Of a stretch of 17,472 nt of DNA, positions 1-9,364 are shown in pieces. Position 1 is the first letter of the stretch, and each line of letters opens with the position of its first letter. A model generated the notes under the pieces. That model searched no databases, was not told the DNA's origin, and worked only from the letters and a program-made list of their open reading frames with translations. Position numbers and translations under genes: made by a program. This stretch comes from Phellopilus nigrolimitatus (Eukaryota; Basidiomycota; Agaricomycetes; Hymenochaetales; Hymenochaetaceae), in the NCBI GenBank assembly GCA_021029095.1, contig JAJOHG010000480.1, forward strand, positions 1-17,472, written 5' to 3'.

Positions 1-416
1 GAAGACAGGACCATGATATTGCTTGGGGTGTCAAGCTCAGTTGCAAATAAGTCATCTGGGATGGAGCTAGACCGGAACTCGGACACCACACCGTCCAAGC
101 TGATTAGGTCCCCAACGACAACCTGATTTTGGACCACTTTCGACGTGGTGAAGACATTTAAGCCGTTGGACGCGCGCACGTCACTAACGCTCGGCCCTGC
201 GATCCAAAATCCATCTGGCCCCTTAAAATTAGGACGTTTTAGTCTGCAGAGCAGTTCGGAAATCAGAGCAGAACGGACCTTTGCAGTCACGATACCAGTC
301 ACATTGCTGACGGGCTGTCCCCTAAGTGGAGAGATGAATGAAGAACATTGAATATCAGTTACAGAGACGGAAGAGACCAAAGCAGTACAGACTGCAACGA
401 TGATCAAGGGACGCAT
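1..416 (-). CDS. Secreted EEP-family nuclease, 5' part (truncated at left edge)
   Basis: This is the 5' end of an endonuclease/exonuclease/phosphatase (EEP) family gene that continues beyond the left edge. The ATG is at 416 on the minus strand and opens a signal peptide (MRPLIIVAVCTALVSSVSV). Exon 1 (416-279) ends in VTAK and exon 2 (221 to the edge) starts GPDGFWIAG. The 57-nt intron 222-278 has a GTCCGT donor and a TTAAG acceptor; it is also free of stops, so retention cannot be excluded from the frame alone. The protein is clearly paralogous to the next gene on the same strand: both read SV-DIQ-x3-F-x-SP, then VTAK|GPxGFWIAG with the intron at the same place, then DVR-SNGL. This part is the OB-like N-terminal region of ExeM-type secreted nucleases; the catalytic domain lies outside the window. 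It probably acts outside the cell on nucleic acid or phosphate esters, by family. No frame break is seen in the visible part. Confidence 0.8.
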   Translation of the reverse strand, partial: MRPLIIVAVCTALVSSVSVTDIQCSSFISPLRGQPVSNVTGIVTAKVRSALISELLCRLKRPNFKGPDGFWIAGPSVSDVRASNGLNVFTTSKVVQNQVVVGDLISLDGVVSEFRSSSIPDDLFATELDTPSNIMVLS

Positions 417-1011
417 AGCAGCATGTATCCTTGAGTATTGGCTGTGCGATATTGTTCCTTTTATTGTCTACAGCTTAGTCATGAGCAGCGTGCACGCAGG
501 AGGAAAGGTGATTCTTTCGCGTCCTAAATCAAAGACAGAAGGTGCTGGTGGTTTGTGTTGCATGCTGTCCGGACTGCACACTGGGAAAGTCAAAGCTACA
601 TGCAGGTTATGCCGAAGGATTCTGTCAGAACCTGTGCCACATAAAATCAGAGCATTTGACAGCTGCATCAGTAAAGTTTAATCCAGCAGGAAAACCATAT
701 GCTGGCGAGGACACGTTTGCTCAGTAATTTACTGACTGAATACGATTCGCCAGCTTCGCCGTCTAAATATAGCAGCCAAATTTAAATTATTTCTTGAGAC
801 TTCGGCGACTCGCTTCTTCGTATTGCCGAAAGTGCTCTGGGACGCATGAAGTCCCGATACAATGCATCGATAATCTGGCATCACGTTTGAGGTGGGCCAT
901 TTTGTATACTTGAAGTAAAAACGCCGAGCGAGACGACTACAGTGACGCGACTTCTAAAACAATGTGGCTGGAGCCGAATTTGGTAACGCCAATCATGGAA
1001 GTGCGCTTCCC
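417..1011. other. Intergenic region between the tandem nuclease genes
   Basis: The 595 bases separate the stop of the complete nuclease gene from the start of its truncated paralogue, so they should hold the 3' end of the first and the promoter of the second. The short ORFs here lack family signatures. An A/T-rich TATATTTA-like stretch lies at about 765-773 (minus strand) and an AATAAAAG stretch at about 463-470, about 50 bases before the 416 ATG. Neither is convincing alone. No RNA gene or repeat was seen. Confidence 0.5.
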
Positions 1012-3273
1012 TTAACAAATTGCCACTTTTGCAACACTCGGGTCGTGATCACTTCCGCGCTCGTCAACATTAGCCGCCCAATTGTTGATATGGATGTGCT
1101 CGACAGAGACACCGCGCGCTTTGATAGCGTCCGAAACGAAAATGTGGTCGAGCTGCTCGTTGTTCTGGGCGAAGACGTAAGTGTAACGCTCGACGTCGGG
1201 GACGCCCGCAATTTCGTCGGCATCGGCGAGAAAACCATCGAAGCCTTTGAAGACTGATCGAGCCATAAGAAATTCATTACAGTCACCGCCGGCGATGATA
1301 TTGGCCTGTTCGTCTTCTTTTAAAATCGATTTGACGAATGTCTGTTAGGTTCGATGGTAGCAGTATGGCCCTCGTGCTCTAAAAAAACTTGCCGAAACGG
1401 TGTTGACCTGACTAGTCCGTTGGTCGACACCATGGTTGACAGGTGGTCGGAAATCTCCTTGGATGGGTCCGCTTCCACTCTTTGATGACATGTGCAAATT
1501 GATCGTAAAAAAACGATTTCCAGAACTCGAAGGCAATGCAGACTCCCAGACAGCGACCAATGGCTTTCTCGATTAGACCAAGCACTATTTTTCGGATCTA
1601 TACGTCCGGGATTAAAGCTACGAGCAAGTTCACATAATCTACCATCGAAAACATTAAATGATGTTCCACTCACGTTAGGTCAGACTTCCCAGAACCATCG
1701 ACATGAACGGCTGTGGTATCAAGCGGTCCACCTGCAGTTGCGTTTCCAGTTAATCTCACTTTGTCTGCACGGTAACTACAAGTCAAGCGTAAAAAACAAA
1801 TATCCTTCCGATATTGTGAAAACGATAAGAGAAAACGAACAGATAAGCGACTCGAATGTTTCCACCAGGTTGACCACCGTCTTCACCGTCGACAGGTGCG
1901 ATCTCCGAGAAGCTGTATAAGAAACCGCCACTGGCGTTCGCAATTGCGTTGACGAGGGTCGTCAGCGTCACATTTGCATCGACGGTTCCGTCATTCGCAG
2001 GGCCCGAGTTGTCCTGTATCTCTTGCAAAAATACAATGTCTGGTGACTTAAGCCACGTTGCGATATGATTCGCGATTTTGGTCAGATGCGAGGACGTAGG
2101 AGCCAAGTTCTCAACCTGAGATCTCGTTAGTATACCAGTATACATGGAACATAGCCACTGATGCGGACGGACGTTATAATCACCGACAGTAATTACACAC
2201 GCATCCGTATCAGAAGACTCAATGGTAGTTGGAGGGACATCGAAGTCAGGGGAAGACAAAACGATGGGAGCTGTGGTTGGGACAAGATTGAAGTAGCCAT
2301 GCCTAAGGAGATAATATCCTTATTATATACATTCTAAACACGTATGTGATCGAGATAATCATGACATACTGCTGCACAATGACCCCCGTTATATCTTCAA
2401 GCTTCTGCCCGATGGCGACGCTGGGATTATCAGTCCCATCCAGCGGTGAACCCACAATCAAAACTTCGGGATTGGCATCGGGTGTTCCATCCGGACCTTA
2501 CGAATCATTTGACATCATGAAAAACCATAAAGCGAAAGTCCTTCATACCATAAGTCATTGTAACTCCTCCTCGTGCATTCTTGCCGGTCACATTCCAGTC
2601 ACCATAAACCCAAAAGTCACCATAGTGGTTTTCGAAGTTGACCACGGTCGGGTCAGTCACGGTAACCAATTGACCTTCTAAGCTTTCCCAGAAATCCAAT
2701 CCATAAAGGTCTGGGTGAAGTGAAGCATTTTTTGCCGAGACAGAGCTTTGATTGTTTGGCACAGAAAGGAATCCATCACTGCCTACATCAAGCTCCGAGA
2801 GTTGCTGGGTGGGGGGACAACGGTCCTGCCCCAAGACAAGAGGTGTGATAGTATTGTTTGAGGAGATAACATCGATATCGATGGGATTTACAAGCTCGGT
2901 GGTATACAGATAGCTCGAACTTGAGTGGAACTCGGAGACCTTCCCTCCAAGATTGATGATATCGCCAGTAGCTACCTGATCCAAAACATCTTCCGAGGTG
3001 GAGTAGACATATAAGCCGTTAGATACGCGGACATCATTCGACCGATTTCCAGCAATCCAGAATCCGGACGGTCCCTGTTCATTCAATTATGTCGGTGAAT
3101 CGACGTCAACTTACAGAGAAAAACATTGGACACGCCTTCGCAGTGACCAAGCCACTGAGATTTGAGACAGTTTTTCCAGCGAAAGGAGAGAGAAAGGCCG
3201 GGCCTTGGATGTCGGAGACAGACACTGGGGAGACCAACGAAACACATACAGCCAGAAACAATGACGACAGCAT
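1012..3273 (-). CDS. Secreted EEP (DNase I-like) nuclease, 8 exons, one frameshift
   Basis: Predicted secreted nuclease or phosphodiesterase of the EEP fold, about 616 residues if the frame break is ignored. Exons (minus strand): 3273-3136, 3074-2549, 2496-2370, 2302-2173, 2115-1841, 1775-1674, 1617-1393, 1341-1012. The start opens a signal peptide (MLSSLFLAVCVSLVSPVSV). An N-terminal OB-like domain is followed by the catalytic domain. The catalytic set is complete: Asn in GDYN (about 307), Glu in FLQEIQD (about 339), His in NLHMSSK (about 474), Asp/Asn in GGDCNEF (about 527-529) and Asp/His in SDHDP (about 605-606), which together bind metal and activate water. Introns at 3075-3135 and 1342-1392 appear to be GC-AG. 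Exon 7 has two extra bases near 1567-1571 (GA doubled inside CGAGAAAG), so the frame of FNPGRIDPKNSAWSN does not reach LVAVWESALPSSS. It is otherwise intact: a fresh pseudogene or a sequence error. Confidence 0.85.
1342..1392 (-). other. GC-AG intron 7 of the nuclease gene
   Basis: The 51-nt intron has a classic GC-type donor (TCG|GCAAGT), a CCTAAC branch-like site and an AACAG acceptor. Splicing joins VNTVS to TFVKSILKEDEQ and keeps the family sequence leading into IIAGGDCNEF. Read through, the frame ends in a stop shortly after the donor. GCAAGT is the usual form of GC donors in fungi. Confidence 0.75.
1567..1571 (-). other. Frameshift site in nuclease exon 7
   Basis: On the minus strand the sequence reads AATCGAGAAAGCC. 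The family sequence SN-R-K-P-L-V needs AATCGAAAGCC, so a GA dinucleotide looks duplicated. Exon 7 is 225 nt; with the incoming phase of 2 and the outgoing phase of 0 given by its flanking exons it should be 223 nt, which independently fits two extra bases. No intron of usable length can bridge the site without removing conserved residues. Confidence 0.7.
3075..3135 (-). other. Probable GC-AG intron 1 of the nuclease gene
   Basis: Using AAG|GCGTGT as donor and AACAG|GGACCG as acceptor joins VTAK directly to GPSGFWIAG, exactly as in the paralogue at the left edge, where the same junction is VTAK|GPDGFWIAG. A shorter GT-AG choice (GTAAGT from 3114, 40 nt) also keeps the frame but inserts seven extra residues (ACPMFFS). 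The paralogue's exon structure favours the 61-nt GC-AG form. Confidence 0.55.
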
Positions 3274-3557
3274 GGCTGCGGGTTGATCTGTCAAATTCAG
3301 CACTGGAAAAATAGCTGCAGAGCCCATGGCGGAGTATTGACGCAGTCAGATTTCTCCCGGATACGGCCTGACTTGAGTAGCAACGCTTGTACGTTGTGGC
3401 TTTGTGCAGACCAACACAGAGTCCTGCGCGATGCTTAGCCGAATACGGACGACGCGTTTAGCACGCGTCGTCGTCGATCTCTGTTTGTCGCTAAGTACTA
3501 CAATAGTAACGTCCACGATCCTGCTCGAAAACCACGAATCGTGCTGGCACGCCGTCG
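3274..3557. promoter_or_regulatory. Divergent promoter between nuclease and FAD oxidoreductase
   Basis: Only 284 bases separate two ATGs that point away from each other, so the promoters of both genes must share this stretch. It contains a perfect 9-bp inverted repeat, GACGACGCG (3448-3456) and CGCGTCGTC (3464-3472), with a 7-base spacer. Each arm contributes an ACGCGT hexamer (3452-3457 and 3463-3468), spaced 11 bp, about one helical turn. ACGCGT is the MCB element bound by MBF (Mbp1/Swi6) in yeasts. Use of this site here is inference. Confidence 0.5.
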
Positions 3558-5590
3558 ATGAAGGTCGCGATAATTGGTTCTGGCGTTTCTGGGCTCGGCG
3601 CAGCTTGGGTTTGTTTTCTTCCACTTCTGCATGTAAATCTACACATTGTTAAGTGTTTATTTAGCTGCTCAACGAACACAGTGACCACGATGTTCATCTT
3701 TATGAGGCCGATTCACGCCCCGGTGGTCACGCCAATACTGTTAACTTCATGCCTCCTGGAAAGTCCAGAGCCGTTCCGGTAGATACGTACGCCTATCATT
3801 TGCTCTTCGGAAATGTTTGAAAACTTCCGCTTTTCTAACATTTTCAAAGAGGTTTTGTGGGTACTTGCGTTCCCCCTCAAAAAAATTGGTTCTCATTCGG
3901 AATTAAGATTGTTTTGAACCCTACAACATATCCCAATTTTCTGCGCTTCCTCAAGCTCAAGAATGTCGCTGTATCGCCGACAGAAATGACATTCAGTGTT
4001 TCGCGAGACAGAGGTATATTCGAATGGGCAGGTGGTAACCTAGCTACCGTGTTCTGCCAGCCCACGAGATTACTCGATTCTGACATGTGGAGACTGATTT
4101 ACGATGTACTGAGATTTAACGCATGCGCGCGGAAAACCATCGACGACAATTCCGCCAGCCCGGAGATATCCATCGGCAAATACCTGCACTCGAATGGATA
4201 CTCCTCCTCGTTTCGCGACAACTATCTCATTGTGAGGTTTTGAAGTTCCGGTGTGGCCTGTAACCTACTGAACTACTACTCAGCCCATGACGGCGGCTGT
4301 ATGGAGCACGTCTCCTGACAAGTGTGCCCTAGACTTCCCAGCCCGAACACTGGTGAAGACAAGCAACCGTCGAATACCAAAAAATCGTCCAGCTAACCTT
4401 TGCTCCAGATACAATTTTTGCACAATCATCACTTGCTACAGATAACCGGTAAGCCTTCGTGGCTGACAATAAACGGAGGAAGGTCTGTACTCTTCCTTAA
4501 CATGTACTCGCACAAATCTGACTGCCCCAAAGTAAGGTCTATGTGGACAAAATCATCTCTGGACTGAATAAGGATAATTTGCACTTGTCCACTCGTGTTG
4601 CTTCTATCAAAGCGTTGCCATCGAAGAAAATTCAGCTAGAGTCGATGAATGGCAATATTACGGCCTTCGACCACGTCATATTCGCATGTCATTCTGACGC
4701 TGCGCTGAAAATTCTGAAAACAGGAAATATTACTCCTGAGGAGGAACGTATCCTCGGAAGGTTTGGCTGGAATAAGAATGAGGCCGTCCTGCATACCGAT
4801 ACACAGGTGAGTTTCCAATCAAATAAATACAAGCGTCCTTTCCTGACTTCACAAAGCTTATGCCGAAAAGCCGTTTGGCATGGTCATGCTGGAATTATTT
4901 ATCCTCATCCGCGGTCGATAGTCGAGGAAATCTCAAAGCTAACATTGACGAAGTGGCTCTGTAAGTGTAGAAGTCTAAAACTTAGCTTCCCTCTCTGACT
5001 TCTGGCGTCGTCTATAGGACGTGTAACGAACTATCCCGAATCTCTTCAAAATGTTGATTTGACTTATATCTTGTTTCAGATTGGATGAACGACCTTCAAC
5101 ACATATCTGAGAAAGAAAATGGGCCGATTCTTGTAACGCTCAACCCTCCCTTCGAACCTCGCGAGGAGACTGTCGCAGGTCGATGGTCATACGAACATCC
5201 GATTTTAAATTCTGAGGTATTTTTTCAGTAAAACAAATTCACATTCATTTTAACTTTTCTCATATCGTCCGTCAGGCTGTCCTGGCTCAAGGAGAAATGT
5301 CAAAAATCCAAAACACAAGAGGAATTTCTTTCGCAGGCGCATACCTCCGCTACGGCTTTCACGAAGATGGCTTCACGTCGGGCTTGCGCGTTGCAGCCGA
5401 ACACTTGGGTGCAGAACTTCCGTTCGACATCAAAGACCCCGACAGAAAAGTCTCCCATCTCTGGCTTGCGCATGTTTTCGACCTGCTGGAGTTGTCTGGA
5501 GCACGCTTGGTCGTTGGTTTCCTACTGTCTTGCTTTCTGTCTGTTTTGAGAATTCCCGTTGAACTTCTAGTCGACTTGTCTCATATTTAA
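3558..5590 (+). CDS. FAD-dependent amine-oxidase-like oxidoreductase (COG2907 type), 11 exons
   Basis: Predicted NAD/FAD-binding oxidoreductase of 493 residues. The N-terminus MKVAIIGSGVSGLGAAW carries the dinucleotide-binding GxGxxG (residues 7-12); YEAD (30-33) supplies the acidic ribose-binding residue and RPGGHANTV follows. Exons: 3558-3608, 3665-3786, 3850-3856, 3908-4231, 4284-4352, 4409-4486, 4537-4806, 4857-4960, 5018-5022, 5080-5216, 5276-5590. Their lengths sum to 1482, an exact multiple of three, with no internal stop. Conserved blocks follow in order: NPTTYPNFLRFL, FEWAG, RDNYLI-PMTAAVWS, FLHNHHLLQITGKPSWLT, VYVDKI, KSRLAWSCWNYL, LTYWMNDLQHI, LVTLNPPFEPR, FAGAYLRYGFHEDGFTSGL. Bacterial relatives often sit near cyclopropane-fatty-acid synthase genes, so lipid modification is possible; the substrate is unknown. 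Two exons are only 7 and 5 nt. A hydrophobic C-terminal stretch (about 465-485) may touch a membrane. The stop faces that of the antiporter gene. Confidence 0.88.
3850..3856 (+). other. 7-nt microexon in the FAD oxidoreductase gene
   Basis: The exon AGGTTTT lies between a 63-nt intron (3787-3849, donor GTACGC, CTAAC branch site, acceptor CAAAG) and a 51-nt intron (3857-3907, donor GTGGGT, acceptor TTAAG). Together with its neighbours it encodes the end of Thr58, then Gly59 and Phe60, giving VDTGF|IVLNPTTYPNF. The VDTGF-IV-NPTTYPN block is conserved in this family. Skipping the 7 bases would shift the frame. Confidence 0.75.
5018..5022 (+). other. 5-nt microexon in the FAD oxidoreductase gene
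   Basis: The exon GACGT lies between two 57-nt introns (4961-5017, GTAAGT to CTATAG; 5023-5079, GTAACG to TTTCAG). It completes Leu342, encodes Thr343 and starts Tyr344, which restores the conserved LTYWMNDLQHI. Direct joining of the flanking exons would leave a 119-nt intron, lose Thr-Tyr and put WMNDLQ out of frame. Both flanking introns have the length typical of this window. Confidence 0.75.
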
Positions 5591-5903
5591 TGGTAATAGG
5601 CACGATTTATGTACACAAGTTATTGCGGATGACATCGCGAGGAGTAGTTGCTACAGGTGTGCGAACATAGTAAAAGGTATTGATTAAGTCATTGCTAATC
5701 GAGAAGTGAACGCCCATCAAACGGCGACATGAGCAAGAATACGGAAAGTAAAGATCTAAAAAATACACAGCAGATCCATGAAGAAATTCAGATACGGTAA
5801 CTAATTTCAAGTCTTTGAGTCATGAGGAAGATCAAAAGCAACCTGCCTAGAATTGGTGGGACTTATTGCGGATTCGCGCTCATCTCGAGTAGCCGAGCCG
5901 CTA
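5591..5903. other. Convergent 3' intergenic region
   Basis: These 313 bases lie between two genes that end towards each other and should hold both 3' UTRs and polyadenylation signals. A second reading frame of the antiporter gene stays open on the minus strand down to about 5807, so the antiporter's C-terminus may reach into this stretch if an extra intron is used. Nothing else was recognised. Confidence 0.4.
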
Positions 5904-8568
5904 TCAGAAGCAAAGCGGACGGATCGGACTGAGTGAGTGGGAGATGAAGACCGGGTGAGAGGCACGCGAAGGGACTCGACACGGCGATGACCCAAGCTTA
6001 TGACCTTGATCACGAGGCCGTTCACTTGTAGATACATACGCGTGACGCCCGCGCTCGTCGGACTCGCTTTCGGCTTCAGCTGTCACCGGGCGAGAAGACG
6101 AAGATGCTGTCGAAGACCGCATTCTGCCTAGAAGGCTGCGGCGTATAGACGTTCGGTGGCGACGTCCCCCATGCCCAGCGCTCGCCTTCTGCTTCGGCGA
6201 CTTCGAGCGCTTCCGACCAGTTTCTCCGGCATGTCTGTGATGCTTGGCGGAACTGCTTGAACCGCTCTGATCTGAAGACCATCCTTCCTCATCCTCGTCG
6301 TCATTCGTCGGTGGGCGGTCGCTACCTTGCCCCGAAGACTCGGATGGACTTTCAACTGAAATTCCAACTCTCTCTAGAACTTCCTCGCCGATATCCCTCA
6401 CCCCTTCTTCGACCTCGTTTTTGGCTTTCACGACTTCGTTTTCTACTTCTTTTTTGTCAAAGCGCGTCTTGTCCATCAAGCTCCCCTTCAAGCGCTTCGC
6501 CATTTTCTCGATCTCGCCAGGCGGACCGCGGAACGCATGCAGGACTTCATTCGCTCCTGAGTCTCCTTCTTCTGCAGCGCCGCGCTTGACTTGAACTTCC
6601 ACCTCTTCCCCAGGGCCTTCCTGCCGTTCCACTATGACGTCGGGCCCTTCCTGCCACTCAGCGTCCAATCCATCGCCATCTGGAACATTGTCAGGCCGCC
6701 CTTCACTGATGGCACCCGAATCGCCTTCGACGTCAGGCTTGAGCAGCGCACCGCTGCTTGGAGTACTTGGCACGTCGCTTTTCCTTTCCAGATCATCCTC
6801 AGCACTCGTCTCCGGATGACGGAACTTCTCATCGGACCTGAGATCGCCACGCTCCAGAGCGCTGTCCCGGTTAATGATGATGTCCTCCGGACGCGAGACG
6901 CGACGGGCTTGTGTCGCCCACTCGGGGCCCATCGGATCCATCGACTGGTGGCGTGACCATGTCCGTGAAACCGAGTGCACGCGCCGTCCGAGGGAAAAGA
7001 AGGGGATAGAGAGACCATGAATAGTGATGGAACAAAGCACCATAAATGCGACGATGGGCTGGATCGTGGCTGCAAGCATTTCCACTTGGTCCTCGGACGG
7101 GTTCACAGGTACGGGGAGAGTCTCCGCGGCGAGCGTGGAGATGAAGACAGCACCAACACCGATAGGGCCGAAGTGACCACTGAAGATAGCCTCGCGGAAG
7201 GTCTTGACATCTGGAATCCATTTGTATAGAGCCAACATTATTGGAAGACGCCGCAGGAGGAGGACAAGGATTGCGATAACAATTAATCGCCAGACAGATA
7301 GCGTAAGATCTGCATTGGCAAAGGAGCTAAACGGCATCCATGCACCGATGAAAATGAAGGCGGCAATGTTGAAGAGCAAATCAATGACCGAAGAGAACAC
7401 AGCCTGCTCAATTTGGCGATTGAAGAAACCGTCCCAAGCGAAAGCAGTTCCACAAGAAAAAGCCGCCAAAAGGTCGTCGGAGCCGAGTAAGGTTGTAACA
7501 CCAATCGTGAACATTGCGAGCGAAACATATTGCGCAACATATGATTGCCTGTCAATCAAATCCTTTCGCTCGCAAAACTTCATGAGATGACGGAAACCAA
7601 ATCCCAGGACTGAGCCAAGTACAATTCCTAGAGTCACTTCATCTTTATGAATCGTGTGAGATCCATGGCAATTCAAATTGGGAGGTAAACTAAGTAAACT
7701 CACAAAGCCAAGTCACAAGAAACCAGTCTTGTACCGCGTGTTTGTCGCTATTTTGAGTGACGAGGTAAATCGCGATGTAGAGAAACGGGAAAGCGGCACC
7801 GTCATTACAACCGCTTTCGGCGGCCAAGAGGTGCCGCAGATGCGCTGGGACATGTTTGTCTGCATACTTTCCCCCGACGACTGCCGCGGCAAGAATCGGG
7901 TCGGTGGGTGTGAGGCATGCGGCTACCGCGAGGGAAGAAAGGAAACTGAGGCCTGGGATGAGGGCAAATATGAGGCCAGCAGACACCATCCACCCCTAAT
8001 CCACGTAATTCAGTCAGTCACAACACGGGGTAATCATGACAAAAAGTGGAGGAGCACGCACCCAAGTCATAACGGGGAGCAGAAGGTACAGGAGGCTCTT
8101 CCAGTGCCGTTGCATGTACGCCTTGGGCAGCTCAACCCCTATGGCAAAGACACCGACCGCCAGAATTACGCGAGTGACCTCCAGCGTAATCGTATTAACG
8201 GTCTCGTCCGATCCGCCACCCCAAGCCCTTGGATCAATCAGATTGGCACAGTAAGGGCCAATGATGACGCCAAAAACGAAAGCTAGCGGCGCTTCTCCGA
8301 TATATAGCTAGAGAAAAGTTAGCGAGACATGACGTCTTGATAGTTCTGTCTCCTCACCTTTTCGCGGATCAGCAACGAGAACATCCCAAACTATCAGGGT
8401 CATTAGCATGGAGGATTCCAGAATCTCGGGAATGAGCGCGCACCAAAACGATGAATCCGCCAAGCACGGCATAGAAAATATGAGGAATTGTAACATCGAA
8501 CTGGACAGCACCGAATAAGCAAGCGAGCAAGACCGTAAGCACATAGCACTTACTGGGTGAAACGTCAT
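5904..8568 (-). CDS. NHA1: Na+/H+ antiporter, fungal Nha1/CNH1 type (CPA1), 6 exons
   Basis: Plasma-membrane alkali cation/proton antiporter, 793 residues, expected to export Na+, K+ or Li+ for protons. Exons (minus strand): 8568-8554, 8500-8444, 8390-8358, 8307-8062, 7995-7704, 7642-5904; all introns are GT-AG of 50-66 nt and the phases agree. The first coding exon is only 15 nt (MTFHP). The membrane domain (to about residue 445) contains LYIGEAPLAFVFGVIIGPY, TPTDPILAAAVVGGK with the TPTDP motif (146-150) and ESGCNDG (177-183), whose Asn-Asp pair is the ion-binding centre of the family. It ends in the conserved FFSLGRRVHSVSRTWSRH. A long hydrophilic acidic/Ser-rich tail follows, typical of fungal Nha1 regulatory tails. 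The last ~55 residues are uncertain: another frame (6037-5807) is also open and Ser/Arg-rich. Use of the symbol is by family. Confidence 0.9.
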
Positions 8569-9364
8569 GATTGTCGTAGAAAGGTCGTGAACGAGCGAGT
8601 AGGTCGCGGTCGCGGTCGCTCGGCAGTGTGGGTCGTGGAAGGACGATAAGTTACAAAAAGCGGAGATGAAGAGCGAGTCTTTGGAGCCGGCTATATATTA
8701 CTGGTGATAACCACTTAACCGAGGCTTTCCTGTGGCGGACAGCCCTTGGCGCTAGGTCCCGGTCTTAGTTTGCGGGGACTGGATCGTTTTCAACCTTTGT
8801 CCGCTGTCTGCGACGATAAGGTCAACAGCGAAGGGGAAAGTATGGAACGAACGGGGGACGGCGACGGGATCGAGTGCATCGGACGGAACAGAGACACCAT
8901 TATAGCTGTACGGACGGAAGTCGGCAAATGTGGCATGCGTGGGAAATTATTCATGCCGAACTGATTGGCTTTGGAAGTTGGCCTGAAGTGGCTTGGTAGT
9001 GGCGTTGCTGTGGCGGTACGTACTACGGACGCCTTCATTGACTCGTCCACTTCATTCATTTTGCCTCTTTGTCTTCTCTTCGGACCTTGGGACTTGGCGC
9101 TCTCTTATTCAGCAGAAATGAACGCTTCAACCTCGCTGGATTGCTAGATTTGTTTACTGTCTTACCGACGCACGGATTTCAAAGCAAGTGTCTGTGATTC
9201 ACTTGAGCTATGCTAATCACATCCGTAATAAATAAACTCAAAGAAGAAACCCGAGGAAAGAAAGAAGAAGAGAAGACCGAGTCATCCAACCCGGCTTACG
9301 AGAAAGAAAGACAGAAGACGACGACTGTCGCCGCACTTGTCGCTGAGACAGTGGTATCGTCAGC
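8569..9364. other. Intergenic region upstream of the antiporter
   Basis: These 796 bases hold the antiporter's upstream region and the 3' end of the secreted-protein gene, both on the minus strand. A TATATA stretch at 8692-8697 lies about 125 bases before the antiporter ATG and is a good TATA-box candidate. GGTCGC is repeated three times in tandem at 8602-8619, close to a 7-bp inverted pair (CGAGCGA about 8592-8598, TCGCTCG about 8616-8622). The plus-strand ORF 8746-8964 shows no family signature and is not called. No RNA gene was seen. Confidence 0.45.
8692..8697 (-). promoter_or_regulatory. Candidate TATA box of the antiporter gene
   Basis: TATATA within GCCGGCTATATATTACTGG lies about 125 bases upstream of the antiporter ATG on its coding strand. 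The distance allows a short 5' UTR. The sequence is palindromic, so its orientation is not informative. Confidence 0.4.

Noticed and set aside
2490..2520. Apparent nonsense codon plus frame change in the nuclease gene (TAA at about 2498-2500).
   Set aside because: A 52-nt GT-AG intron (2497-2548, GTATGA to GTAAG) removes it and joins VTMTYG to PDGTPDANPEVL in frame.
3857..4243. An ORF starting MGTCVPPQKNWFSFG as an independent gene or start.
   Set aside because: Its first part is intron 3 of the FAD oxidoreductase; only the part from 3908 matches the family.
8746..8964. Plus-strand ORF of 72 codons upstream of the antiporter.
   Set aside because: No family signature, no partner exons, and it lies in a promoter region; likely chance in GC-rich DNA.
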